The notes below the pieces were generated by a model. The model saw nothing but the letters and a program-made list of their open reading frames with translations, had not been told where the DNA came from and ran no database searches. DNA of 15,366 nucleotides from Eubacteriales Family XIII. Incertae Sedis bacterium (GTDB taxonomy: Bacteria; Bacillota; Clostridia; Peptostreptococcales; Anaerovoracaceae), in assembly GCA_031281765.1 (NCBI GenBank), contig JAITEX010000084.1:1-15366 (forward strand), read 5' to 3'. This document shows positions 1 through 6,168 of the stretch, piece after piece. Position 1 is the stretch's first letter; the number at the start of each line of letters is the position of its first letter. Both the position numbers and the translations under genes were made by a program.

Positions 1-383
1 TCGAATGCCTTGTCGCACGTGACGAGCGTCAGCCCTTCCGTCCTCGCCTGCGCGGCAATCATACGATCGAACGGGTCTCTATGGTCCCAATCGAGCAGCC
101 CAGCGTCATAGGCTTGTTCTTGGGTGAGCGGCAATTCTTTGACGCCCAATGCGTCCACTACCTCACGGTAATGTTCCACAACATCTTTATAGTTTTCCAA
201 TTTGCCGCGTCTGTATTTGTTTGTGATTTCAAACGCGGTAAGCGCGGAAACATACACTTCGCCTTCTGATTCTTCAATTGCCATCCTTGCTTTATCGCTC
301 AATTTCGATACTTGAGTCTGCTTAGACGCCCACATAAACGCATGGGTATCAAGCAAAATATCCTTTATAGTTTGCTCAGCCAT
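1..383 (-). CDS. vapC: PIN-domain toxin, VapC-like (3' end cut by window edge)
   Basis: Predicted Mg2+-dependent ribonuclease toxin of a type II toxin-antitoxin pair. The frame is open from the ATG at 383-381 to the left edge (127 codons visible), so the C-terminus is missing, probably only a short piece. Visible PIN features are the first acidic residue in ILLDTHAFMW (D12), an acidic residue in the second helix region (E52 in SALTAFEI), the HRDPFDRMIAAQA block with D103 and D106, and VTCDKAF with D124. These match the acidic quartet of VapC-type PIN domains. The start overlaps the antitoxin's 3' end by 19 bp, and GGAG lies about 10 nt upstream inside the antitoxin gene, so translation is probably coupled. 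VapC toxins of this kind usually cut tRNA or rRNA; the target here cannot be told from sequence. Confidence 0.88.
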   Translation of the reverse strand, partial: MAEQTIKDILLDTHAFMWASKQTQVSKLSDKARMAIEESEGEVYVSALTAFEITNKYRRGKLENYKDVVEHYREVVDALGVKELPLTQEQAYDAGLLDWDHRDPFDRMIAAQARTEGLTLVTCDKAF

Positions 384-808
384 TCTCTTTCAATCTCCTC
401 CGTCCATTCCGATTCAAATAAAGCCGCTTCTTCCTCAGGTGTGGCAGGCGGCCCTTTGATAAACCCCAACTGGCGCTTTTTCTTCTTCGGTATCGGCGTC
501 AAACGCGCGACGGGCTCGCCGTTGTGCGTAAGCGCCCACTCCCCGGCGTCAAGGTCTAAACCGCCGGGCAGGCCGGGCATAATGCCGGCGGACGCCGCGG
601 AACCTGCTTCCGGCGCATAGAGGTCGCCTGCCGGCTGCTCGCGCAGGAGCAACAGTTTGTCGAGTTCGGCCGCTCCCGCGCGGTAGTCACGCTCGCTGAT
701 GATACGCGCCACAGCCTTGCCGTTCTTCGTTATCACCACGTCCTCGCGCGTTATCGCACCGAGGTATTTCCCGAGATTCTTTTTCAGTTCGGTCGCCGTT
801 ATCTCCAT
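365..808 (-). CDS. Phd/YefM-family antitoxin with an unusual second Phd-like segment
   Basis: Antitoxin partner of the PIN toxin just downstream, expected to bind and neutralise it and to repress the shared promoter. The chosen start (ATG 808-806) gives 147 residues and has a strong GGGGAGG ribosome site 7-8 nt upstream. An ATG at 838 is in frame but lacks such a site and adds ten residues that do not look like Phd. Residues 1-45 are a classic Phd N-terminus (MEITATELKKNLGKYL, then VVITKNGKAVARI at 24-36). After a low-complexity Ala/Gly/Pro linker (about 60-90), residues 91-118 repeat the hallmark as WALTHNGEPVARLTPI plus KKKRQLGFIKG, which is how a short VapC-linked Phd protein normally ends. 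The acidic C-terminal tail (PEEEAALFESEW) probably wraps the toxin. The protein is nearly twice the usual length of about 80 residues. Confidence 0.85.
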   Translation of the reverse strand: MEITATELKKNLGKYLGAITREDVVITKNGKAVARIISERDYRAGAAELDKLLLLREQPAGDLYAPEAGSAASAGIMPGLPGGLDLDAGEWALTHNGEPVARLTPIPKKKKRQLGFIKGPPATPEEEAALFESEWTEEIEREWLSKL

Positions 809-842
809 AGAGAATCCTCCCCTCTGTATGAACAGCATTTAA

Positions 843-861
843 GCATAATAACTCTTATTGC
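843..861. promoter_or_regulatory. Imperfect palindrome, possible antitoxin operator
   Basis: GCATAATAACTCTTATTGC contains AATAA and TTATT arms around a 3-nt centre, with GC at both ends. It lies between the predicted -10 and the antitoxin ribosome site, where Phd-type antitoxins commonly bind to repress their own operon. AT-rich palindromes this short can arise by chance. Confidence 0.3.
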
Positions 862-871
862 TTCGTACATT

Positions 872-900
872 ATAGTATCATATCGAACGAAATATGTCAA
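872..900 (-). promoter_or_regulatory. Promoter of the toxin-antitoxin operon
   Basis: On the minus strand a perfect -35 TTGACA (900-895) is followed after 17 nt by TACTAT (877-872). A perfect TATAAT is also present at 874-869, but with a 20-nt spacer. Either reading places the transcription start about 60 nt upstream of the antitoxin ATG. Confidence 0.6.
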
Positions 901-988
901 GAGAAACGCCAAAATAAAATAAAACGTGCGAAATCTCGTTAATCGCACGATAATTCCCGGTTCATTATGCTCCCGTGTGCCTCAATGA

Positions 989-1013
989 CACAAAAAAGAA
1001 CGTCCCTTTTGTG
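989..1013. repeat. Degenerate REP-like palindrome after phoR
   Basis: CACAAAA (989-995) and TTTTGTG (1007-1013) are inverted arms around AAGAACGTCCC. The sequence GAACGTCCCTTTTGTG resembles GAACCGTCCCCTTGTG in the larger palindrome at 9821-9888, so the two look like members of one repeat family. It sits 13 nt past the phoR stop codon and could also fold as a weak transcription terminator for the pst-pho operon, whose strand reads through a T-rich arm. Confidence 0.5.
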
Positions 1014-1028
1014 CTAGCTTTTGTGCTA
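1006..1028. repeat. Tandem 11-bp direct repeat overlapping the phoR stop
   Basis: CTTTTGTGCTA occurs twice (1006-1016 and 1018-1028), identical and separated by one G. The second copy contains the phoR stop codon (1026-1028 on the minus strand). The same CTTTTGTGCT core recurs at 9778-9787 and, with one change, at 7861-7870. Confidence 0.7.
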
Positions 1029-1817
1029 TTTCACCTTTTTCCACTCGATGAAGAACGGCTTGAACGTGATTTCTATCGTCGTTCCGCGGCCCTGCTCGCT
1101 TTCGAGGCGAATGTCCGCGTCATGTATCAGCGCGATATGCTTTACGATGGCGAGGCCGAGACCCGTGCCGCCCGTCTTTTTGCTGCGGGAACGGTCCACG
1201 CGGTAGAAGCGCTCGAACACGCGCTCCCGCGCGTTTTCCGGGATGCCGATGCCCGTATCGGAAACCGTGACGCGCGTCTTGGCATCGATGCGGTCAAAGC
1301 GAATATCGACGCGCCCGCCCGGCACATTATACTTGATGGCATTGTCGATAAGGTTTGAGAACAGTTCTTCCATCATTGAGCGGTTTGCCCGCACCGACAC
1401 GTTTTCCTTCGCGTGTCCCACGGTCACGGTCACACCCGACCCGGCCGCCTTTTCCGCAAGCTTTTCGGCAATCCCGAGCGCCACGGTCTCGAGATCCACT
1501 ATCTCGAAATTCCCGTCGGCGCGCCCTTCGTCGAGCTTTGAGATAAACATGATGTCCTCGATCAGCGTGATGAGCCGGTGCGACTCGTCGCGTATCTTGC
1601 GTACAAATTCCGCCTTGTCCTCGGGCGCCACCATGCCCGCGTCGAGCATTTCCGCGTAGCCCGCGATGCTCGTCAGCGGCGTCTTCAACTCATGCGATAC
1701 GTTCGTCGAAAACTCCCGCCGCATATTCGCCGCCGCCCCCTGTTCGCCTTCAGCCCGCCGGTAGAGCGCGTGCGCCAACGGCCGTACCACCTTATTCCAC
1801 TGCTTTGTATCCGACAT
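1026..1817 (-). CDS. phoR: PhoR-like sensor histidine kinase lacking sensor and membrane domains
   Basis: Predicted kinase partner of the adjacent PhoB-type regulator. At 263 residues it holds only the catalytic core: dimerisation/phosphoacceptor helix with SHELKTPLTS (H42), N box NLIDNAIKYN (155-164), G1 DTGIGIP (187-193), F box FERFYRVD (201-208) and G2 GGTGLGL (216-222), so it should be enzymatically complete. Only about 35 residues precede the H box and none form a membrane helix. PhoR family members usually have one or two membrane segments, often a HAMP and a PAS domain, ahead of this point, so the protein is likely cytoplasmic. The start overlaps the phoB 3' end by 26 bp, with GGTGAG just before the ATG, so translation is coupled. 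It is last in the pst operon. Phosphate sensing, if retained, would have to come through contact with another protein. Confidence 0.88.
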   Translation of the reverse strand: MSDTKQWNKVVRPLAHALYRRAEGEQGAAANMRREFSTNVSHELKTPLTSIAGYAEMLDAGMVAPEDKAEFVRKIRDESHRLITLIEDIMFISKLDEGRADGNFEIVDLETVALGIAEKLAEKAAGSGVTVTVGHAKENVSVRANRSMMEELFSNLIDNAIKYNVPGGRVDIRFDRIDAKTRVTVSDTGIGIPENARERVFERFYRVDRSRSKKTGGTGLGLAIVKHIALIHDADIRLESEQGRGTTIEITFKPFFIEWKKVK

Positions 1818-2487
1818 TTCTCACCGTCTTTATGATGTCCGCCCCCGCGCCGAGCTTCTGGCGCAGCGACATGACGTGCATATCCACCGTACGGGTTTCG
1901 CCCGCATAATCATAGCCCCATATCCCGCTCAAAAGCTTCTCGCGCGAGAAGACGATTCCCTCATTCTCCATCAGGTGCTTCAGCAGCTCAAATTCCTTGA
2001 ACGTGAGGCTGACTTCCGCGCCCGAAACGAAGGCGCTCCGCTTCGCCACGTCTAAGGAGACCGGGCCGATTTCAAACACGCCGCCCGCGTTATCCCCGCC
2101 CGGCGCGGCCCGCTTCAAAAGCGCCTTCACGCGGGACATGAGTTCCGTCACATAGAACGGCTTCGTCACATAGTCGTCCGCCCCGTAATCGAACCCCTTC
2201 ACGCGGTCGTATTCGCCGACCTTTGCGGTCAGCATAATAACGGGGATCTCCTTTGTCGCCGCGTCCTTGCGCAGGCGCTTCAGCAGCGCGAGCCCGTCCT
2301 CCTCCGGCAGCATAATATCGAGCAGAACCAAATCGGGGATCCCCGCTTCCACCGCCGCGAAAAAGTCGCTGCCCTGCGCAAAACCCGCCGCCTCATAGCC
2401 CGAGGAACCGAGCGCGTATTCAACGAGCTCCCGGATATTGTCGTCGTCCTCGACGAGATACACCACTTGTTTTTTTTCTTCTTTCAT
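1792..2487 (-). CDS. phoB: PhoB/PhoP-family response regulator (OmpR type)
   Basis: DNA-binding regulator of phosphate-starvation genes. The 231-residue form begins at ATG 2487 (MKEEKKQVVYLVEDDDN), which aligns with normal receiver N-termini. An upstream ATG at 2571 would add 28 unrelated residues and overlap pstB, so I rejected it; an AGGGA stretch about 10 nt upstream of 2487 may serve as ribosome site. Receiver residues are present: acidic pocket around E13-D14, phosphoacceptor D57 in LVLLDIMLPEEDG, T87 in VIMLTAK and K109 in VTKPF. A winged-helix domain follows, with the family features FKEFELLKHLMEN, SREKLL..IWGY, RTVDMHVMSLRQKL and TVRNVGYK. It lies 41 bp after pstB and overlaps the kinase gene. 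Its role in phosphate control is inferred from the operon; the fold alone would fit any OmpR-family regulator. Confidence 0.93.
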   Translation of the reverse strand: MKEEKKQVVYLVEDDDNIRELVEYALGSSGYEAAGFAQGSDFFAAVEAGIPDLVLLDIMLPEEDGLALLKRLRKDAATKEIPVIMLTAKVGEYDRVKGFDYGADDYVTKPFYVTELMSRVKALLKRAAPGGDNAGGVFEIGPVSLDVAKRSAFVSGAEVSLTFKEFELLKHLMENEGIVFSREKLLSGIWGYDYAGETRTVDMHVMSLRQKLGAGADIIKTVRNVGYKAVE

Positions 2488-2528
2488 ATACTGTTTGTCC
2501 CTATGCTCCTGTGTATATTGTACACCAT

Positions 2529-3332
2529 CTACCCCGCCAAACGCGCTGGTATATCCACGGGCGCGGCACACGCGGCCTGCGGCGCGGAAACCTTCACGCT
2601 GATATATTCCGCCGTTCGCTCGTCCCGCGGGTTCTCGAATAATTCCTTTGTATCGCCCTGCTCCACAAGCTCGCCGAGCAGGAAGAACGCCGTCTTATCG
2701 CTGATATGAGCCGCCTGCTGCATATTGTGCGTCACAATGACCACGCTGTATTTGCTGCGCAGCTCGCGGAGCAGCTCCTCTATTTTCGCCGTGGAAAGAG
2801 GGTCAAGCGCGCTCGTCGGTTCGTCGAGAAGCAGCACTTCCGGCGATACCGCAAGCGCCCGCGCGATGCAGAGCCGCTGCTGCTGCCCGCCGGACAGGCT
2901 CATGGCCGGCTTTTTCAAACGGTCCTTCACCTCGTCCCAGATTGCCGCGTCGCGCAGTGATTTTTCGACAATCATCTCAAGCTCCTGGCGCGACCGTACG
3001 CCGTGCGTCCGCGGGCCGTAGGCGACATTATCAAACACGCTCATCGGGAAGGGGTTCGGCTTCTGGAATACCATTCCGACGCGTTTGCGCAGCATGCTGA
3101 CGTCCGGCATCGTATAAATATCCTCGTCGAACAGCCGGACGCTGCCCTCCACCCTGCAGCCTTCCACAAGGTCATTCATGCGGTTCAGCGTCCTGAGAAA
3201 CGTGCTCTTGCCGCAGCCGGACGGGCCGATGAGCGCCGTTATTTCGCGGTACTTCATATCGAAATGTATATCGATGAGCGCATGCATCTCCCCGTAATGC
3301 AGATTTAAATTTTTTACCGAAAAGCAGTTCAT
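2529..3332 (-). CDS. pstB: Phosphate ABC transporter ATP-binding protein PstB
   Basis: ATPase that powers high-affinity phosphate import with PstA and PstC at the inner face of the membrane. All ABC motifs are intact in 267 residues: Walker A GPSGCGKST (36-44), Q-loop Q90 in the PstB-typical MVFQKPNPFPMS, signature LSGGQ (146-150), Walker B LLLDE (167-171) followed by PTSALDP, and switch H202 in VTHNM. LNRMNDLV after Walker A is also typical of PstB. Residues from about 249 form an Ala/Pro-rich tail (APQAACAAPVDIPARLAG) beyond the usual PstB end. The start is supported by AAAGGAG about 7 nt upstream. It follows pstA by 25 bp. PstB is normally followed by phoU; here phoB comes next. Confidence 0.97.
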   Translation of the reverse strand: MNCFSVKNLNLHYGEMHALIDIHFDMKYREITALIGPSGCGKSTFLRTLNRMNDLVEGCRVEGSVRLFDEDIYTMPDVSMLRKRVGMVFQKPNPFPMSVFDNVAYGPRTHGVRSRQELEMIVEKSLRDAAIWDEVKDRLKKPAMSLSGGQQQRLCIARALAVSPEVLLLDEPTSALDPLSTAKIEELLRELRSKYSVVIVTHNMQQAAHISDKTAFFLLGELVEQGDTKELFENPRDERTAEYISVKVSAPQAACAAPVDIPARLAG

Positions 3333-3357
3333 TGTTCTCTCCTTTCAAACAATAACG

Positions 3358-4188
3358 TTATATCCTGTTCCGATTCGCCCGTTTTAGAATCGCGGACGAA
3401 GCGACGTTTATCACCGCGACGAGCACGAGCAGCACTATCGCCGTGGCATAACCCTCCCCGACATGCAGGCTCTCTCCCGACAGCGCGTACATATGGACCG
3501 AAAGCGTCCGCGCGGACTGCAGCGGCGAATACGGTATCTGCGCCACGGTCCCCGCCGTGTAGATAAGGGCCGCCGTCTCTCCGACCACGCGCCCCGAACT
3601 GAGTATCACACCACCGAATATGCCGGGCGCCGCCGCCGGCAGCACCACCTTGAATATCGTGCGCAGCTTGCCCGCCCCAAGGCTGAGCGATCCCTCGCGC
3701 AGGCTGTCCGGGACCGCGAGCAGCGCCTCCTCCGAGGAGCGCAGCACTATCGGCAGCACCATGATTGCGAGCGTCAGCGCGCCGGACAGGACCGAAAACC
3801 CGAACCCGAGGAAGGTCACGAAGAACAGCATGCCGAACAGGCCGAACACGATTGACGGTATCCCCGCAAGCGTTTCGGACATGGCGCGGATAAATTTCAC
3901 GATTTTGCTGCCGCGCTTTGCGTATTCCACGAGGAATATCGACGCGAACACGCCGAAGGGCACGGCTATCACCAGGGCAAGCGCCGTCAGGATCACCGTG
4001 GATATAAGCGCCGGCGTCAGCGACACGTTTACGCTGTTATAGGTCAGCGAGAACAGTGACGGCTTCAGGTACGGCAGCCCTTTTACCACGACGAACAGCA
4101 CGATGAAGGCGAGCGTGGCCGCCGTCAGTGCTATCGACGCCCATACGAGCCACTTCATGATATTCTCTTTGATTTTCATACCCGTCAC
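3358..4188 (-). CDS. pstA: Phosphate ABC transporter permease PstA
   Basis: One of the two membrane subunits forming the phosphate channel. The 276 residues show six hydrophobic segments, the PstA/PstC signature LAGIPSIVFGLFG (108-120) and the cytoplasmic EAA loop that docks PstB (DSLREGSLSLGAGKL onward, 161-186). The GTG start at 4188 is chosen because it overlaps the pstC stop as GTGA and has AGGGGG 7 nt upstream; an ATG at 4179 (MKIKENIMKW) is possible but lies further from that site. Length is typical for PstA. Transcribed and translated with pstC and pstB. No missing motif was seen. Confidence 0.96.
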   Translation of the reverse strand: MTGMKIKENIMKWLVWASIALTAATLAFIVLFVVVKGLPYLKPSLFSLTYNSVNVSLTPALISTVILTALALVIAVPFGVFASIFLVEYAKRGSKIVKFIRAMSETLAGIPSIVFGLFGMLFFVTFLGFGFSVLSGALTLAIMVLPIVLRSSEEALLAVPDSLREGSLSLGAGKLRTIFKVVLPAAAPGIFGGVILSSGRVVGETAALIYTAGTVAQIPYSPLQSARTLSVHMYALSGESLHVGEGYATAIVLLVLVAVINVASSAILKRANRNRI

Positions 4189-5105
4189 GTCGCCGCCCCC
4201 TTCCGCGCGCGTCCGAGCAGCCGCAATAGCCTGCTCCCGGAATGCCCTCGCGTAATAAGCGGCACGCTCAAATCTATGAGCAAAATGAAGATGAAGAGCG
4301 TCGCGCCCGTGGCGATGAGCGCCTGCCGGTGGATGCCCGAAGCGTAGCCCATTTCGAGGACGATGTTTGCCGTCATCGTCCGGACGCCCTCAAGCAGCCC
4401 TTCCGGCATGCGCGGCTGGTTCCCCGCCACCATAATGACCGCCATCGTTTCGCCGATGGCCCTGCCGAGGCCGAGCACCACCGCGGCGATGACGCCGGAT
4501 TTGGCCGCCGGAAGCACCACGCCGAACACGGAGCGGTAATGCCGCGCCCCGAGCGCCACCGCGCCCTCATATAGTTCGCCGGGCACAGCCCTGAGCGAAG
4601 TTTCCGAAAGCGTGATGATAGTCGGGAGTATCATAATGCCGAGCAGTATGCTCGCCGACAGCATCGAACTGTCAAACAGCGGCACGAGGGCCGCCATGCC
4701 GAAGAACCCGTAGACTACGGACGGAATGCCCGCAAGCAGGTCCACCCCGGGTTTCAGAAACCGGTAGAGCCGCGACGGGCAGGAGTTCGCGAGATAGACG
4801 GCCGAGAGTATGCCGATCGGCACGCCTATCACCACAGCGCCAAAGGTGACGATAATGCTGCCGACTATCATCGGCAGTATGCCGAAGGACGGCGGCACAT
4901 TCGATGGCGACCAATCCGTTCCGAGCAGGAAATTCGCGACGCCTATCTCCTTGATGGTCGGGATACCTGAACCGAGCAGAAAGACGCATATCATCCCCAC
5001 CGCAAATACAGAAGCGAGGGCCGCGACGAAAAATACGCCGCGCATCGCCCTCTCCTGTCTTTTAATTCGTTTTACTCCGGCGGACAGGTTTACTTTGCGA
5101 GGCAT
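4185..5105 (-). CDS. pstC: Phosphate ABC transporter permease PstC
   Basis: Second membrane subunit of the phosphate importer. The 306-residue protein has a basic N-terminus (RKVNLSAGVKRIKRQER), a first membrane helix at about 21-46, the PstC-type stretch TDWSPSNVPPSFGILP (63-78), further membrane helices, LAGIPSVVYGFFG, and an EAA loop (ELYEGAVALGARHYRS) followed by GRAIGETMAVIMVAGN, which is strongly PstC-like. The ATG at 5105 immediately abuts the pstS stop codon with no gap. GAGG and GGAG inside the end of pstS supply ribosome-site-like sequence 5-10 nt upstream. The 3' end overlaps pstA by 4 bp. Confidence 0.96.
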   Translation of the reverse strand: MPRKVNLSAGVKRIKRQERAMRGVFFVAALASVFAVGMICVFLLGSGIPTIKEIGVANFLLGTDWSPSNVPPSFGILPMIVGSIIVTFGAVVIGVPIGILSAVYLANSCPSRLYRFLKPGVDLLAGIPSVVYGFFGMAALVPLFDSSMLSASILLGIMILPTIITLSETSLRAVPGELYEGAVALGARHYRSVFGVVLPAAKSGVIAAVVLGLGRAIGETMAVIMVAGNQPRMPEGLLEGVRTMTANIVLEMGYASGIHRQALIATGATLFIFILLIDLSVPLITRGHSGSRLLRLLGRARKGAAT

Positions 5106-5990
5106 CTATACCTCGCTCCACGTGGTGACGTCACCCGAGAATATCTGCTTCACCGCATCCTTTGAGAGATCGTCCATCGAATTGTTCTTGTTGATAATGA
5201 CCGCAATGCCATCTATCGCGATCTGCAGGGGCGTCAGCTCCGCGGCCTCTTCCGGCTTCAGTTCCCTGCTCGCCATACCGATGTCACAGGTACCCTCGAG
5301 CGCCGCCGAGATGCCCGCGCTCGAATCGCTCATCTGTATTTCGATATTCGCGCCTTTGTTTTTCTCGAGATAGGCTTCCTTCAGCTTCTCCATAACGGGC
5401 GTGACGGACGAGGAACCCGCGACGACTATCTTGCCGGACGGCAGTGAGAGGTTGGCCTTTTGCGCGCCCTCCATCGGGATGTACTTATTGTCCGCTACGA
5501 CCTGCTGCCCTTCGTCCGAGAGGATGAAGTCGATGAAGTCCTTCGCCAGCCCCGCGGCCGCGCCCTTTGTTACGATATTGAACGGCCGCGACACCGTGTA
5601 TTCACCCGAAACGACATTGTCCGTCGTCGCCTCCGCTCCGTCGATCTTGACGGCTTTCACCGTATCATTCAGCGAACCGAGGGACACGTAGCCAATCGCA
5701 TAATCATCGCCTGATACGTTCTTCATCATGATTTCCGTCTGGTTCGCGATGACCGCGTCCTTCGTCGTGTGGTCCGTCTTGCTGCCGTCGTCGCCCTTCT
5801 CTTCAATGCCGAAAAGCTCGATAAACGCCCCGCGCGTACCCGAACCTTCCTCGCGTGAAATCACCTTGATCTCATTCTCCTTGTCAAATTCTTCGCTTGA
5901 CCCCGTGCTCTCCCCGCATCCCGCGAGCGCGCCGGACGATACCGCCAGAACCAGCGTCAGGGCCGCGGCCACGATTTTCTTTGTTTTCAT
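5106..5990 (-). CDS. pstS: Phosphate-binding lipoprotein PstS with circularly permuted halves
   Basis: Extracellular phosphate receptor of the Pst importer. The ATG at 5990 has AGGGG 7 nt upstream; longer in-frame reading to 6140 crosses the promoter and terminator and is rejected. Residues 1-24 are a lipoprotein signal with lipobox LAGC (C25). The order of the mature part is unusual. Residues 39-172 (IKVISREEGSGTRGAF to YIPM) match what is normally the second half of a PstS protein, ending in the usual FIDFILSDEGQQVV. After a linker (173-185), residues 187-294 (KIVVAGSSSVTPVM to FSGDVTTWSEV) match the normal first half. The protein stops exactly where the usual ...WSEV passes on to ...SREEGSGTR. 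All phosphate-loop segments (SREEGSGTR, AGSSSVTP, SDSSAG, SREL) are present, so it should fold as a circular permutant. At 294 residues it is normal length, not a fragment. Confidence 0.93.
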   Translation of the reverse strand: MKTKKIVAAALTLVLAVSSGALAGCGESTGSSEEFDKENEIKVISREEGSGTRGAFIELFGIEEKGDDGSKTDHTTKDAVIANQTEIMMKNVSGDDYAIGYVSLGSLNDTVKAVKIDGAEATTDNVVSGEYTVSRPFNIVTKGAAAGLAKDFIDFILSDEGQQVVADNKYIPMEGAQKANLSLPSGKIVVAGSSSVTPVMEKLKEAYLEKNKGANIEIQMSDSSAGISAALEGTCDIGMASRELKPEEAAELTPLQIAIDGIAVIINKNNSMDDLSKDAVKQIFSGDVTTWSEV

Positions 5991-6052
5991 TTCATTTCCC
6001 CTCTTTCTTTCTTCCTGTTCTTCTTTTCCATGCTTTAATGATAGAGGAGGAA

Positions 6053-6092
6053 TATATAGAACGAAGTTCGCCTTATGTAAAATCTGCGTAAA
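6053..6092 (-). promoter_or_regulatory. pst operon promoter with Pho-box-like repeats
   Basis: On the minus strand TTTACG (6092-6087), CAGAT and TTTACA (6081-6076) form two half-sites with an 11-bp period, the spacing of Gram-positive PhoP/PhoB boxes (TTAACA-like units about 5 nt apart). A weaker third unit CGAACT follows at 6070-6065. TTTACA also works as a -35 hexamer, with TATATA (6058-6053) 17 nt downstream. The start of transcription would be near 6046, leaving a 5' leader of about 55 nt that is very purine-rich. Activation by the operon's own PhoB is the natural inference. Confidence 0.55.
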
Positions 6093-6094
6093 GG

Positions 6095-6121
6095 AAAAAG
6101 GGCCGCCCTTCCGGGCGGCCC
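6095..6121 (-). terminator. Intrinsic terminator of the amino acid permease gene
   Basis: GGGCCGCCC (6121-6113, read on the minus strand) and GGGCGGCCC (6108-6100) form a perfect 9-bp GC stem with the 4-nt loop GGAA, followed by TTTTT (6099-6095). It lies 47 nt past the permease stop codon and just upstream of the pst promoter, so it insulates the two units. Confidence 0.9.
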
Positions 6122-6168
6122 TTTCCTCTAGTATTGTCACTACACAGTTTTCTTACGGGTGTGCCGTC

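Noticed and set aside
5987..6031. 14-residue upstream frame (MEKKNRKKERGEMK) overlapping the pstS start as ATGA
   Set aside because: The overlap is neat, but there is no ribosome site before it and the purine-rich leader would give Lys/Arg/Glu codons in any frame; likely chance.
5998..6050. Possible hairpin hiding the pstS ribosome site (CCTCCTCT with AGAGGGG)
   Set aside because: The predicted transcription start near 6046 lies inside the upstream arm, so the full pairing would not be in the mRNA.
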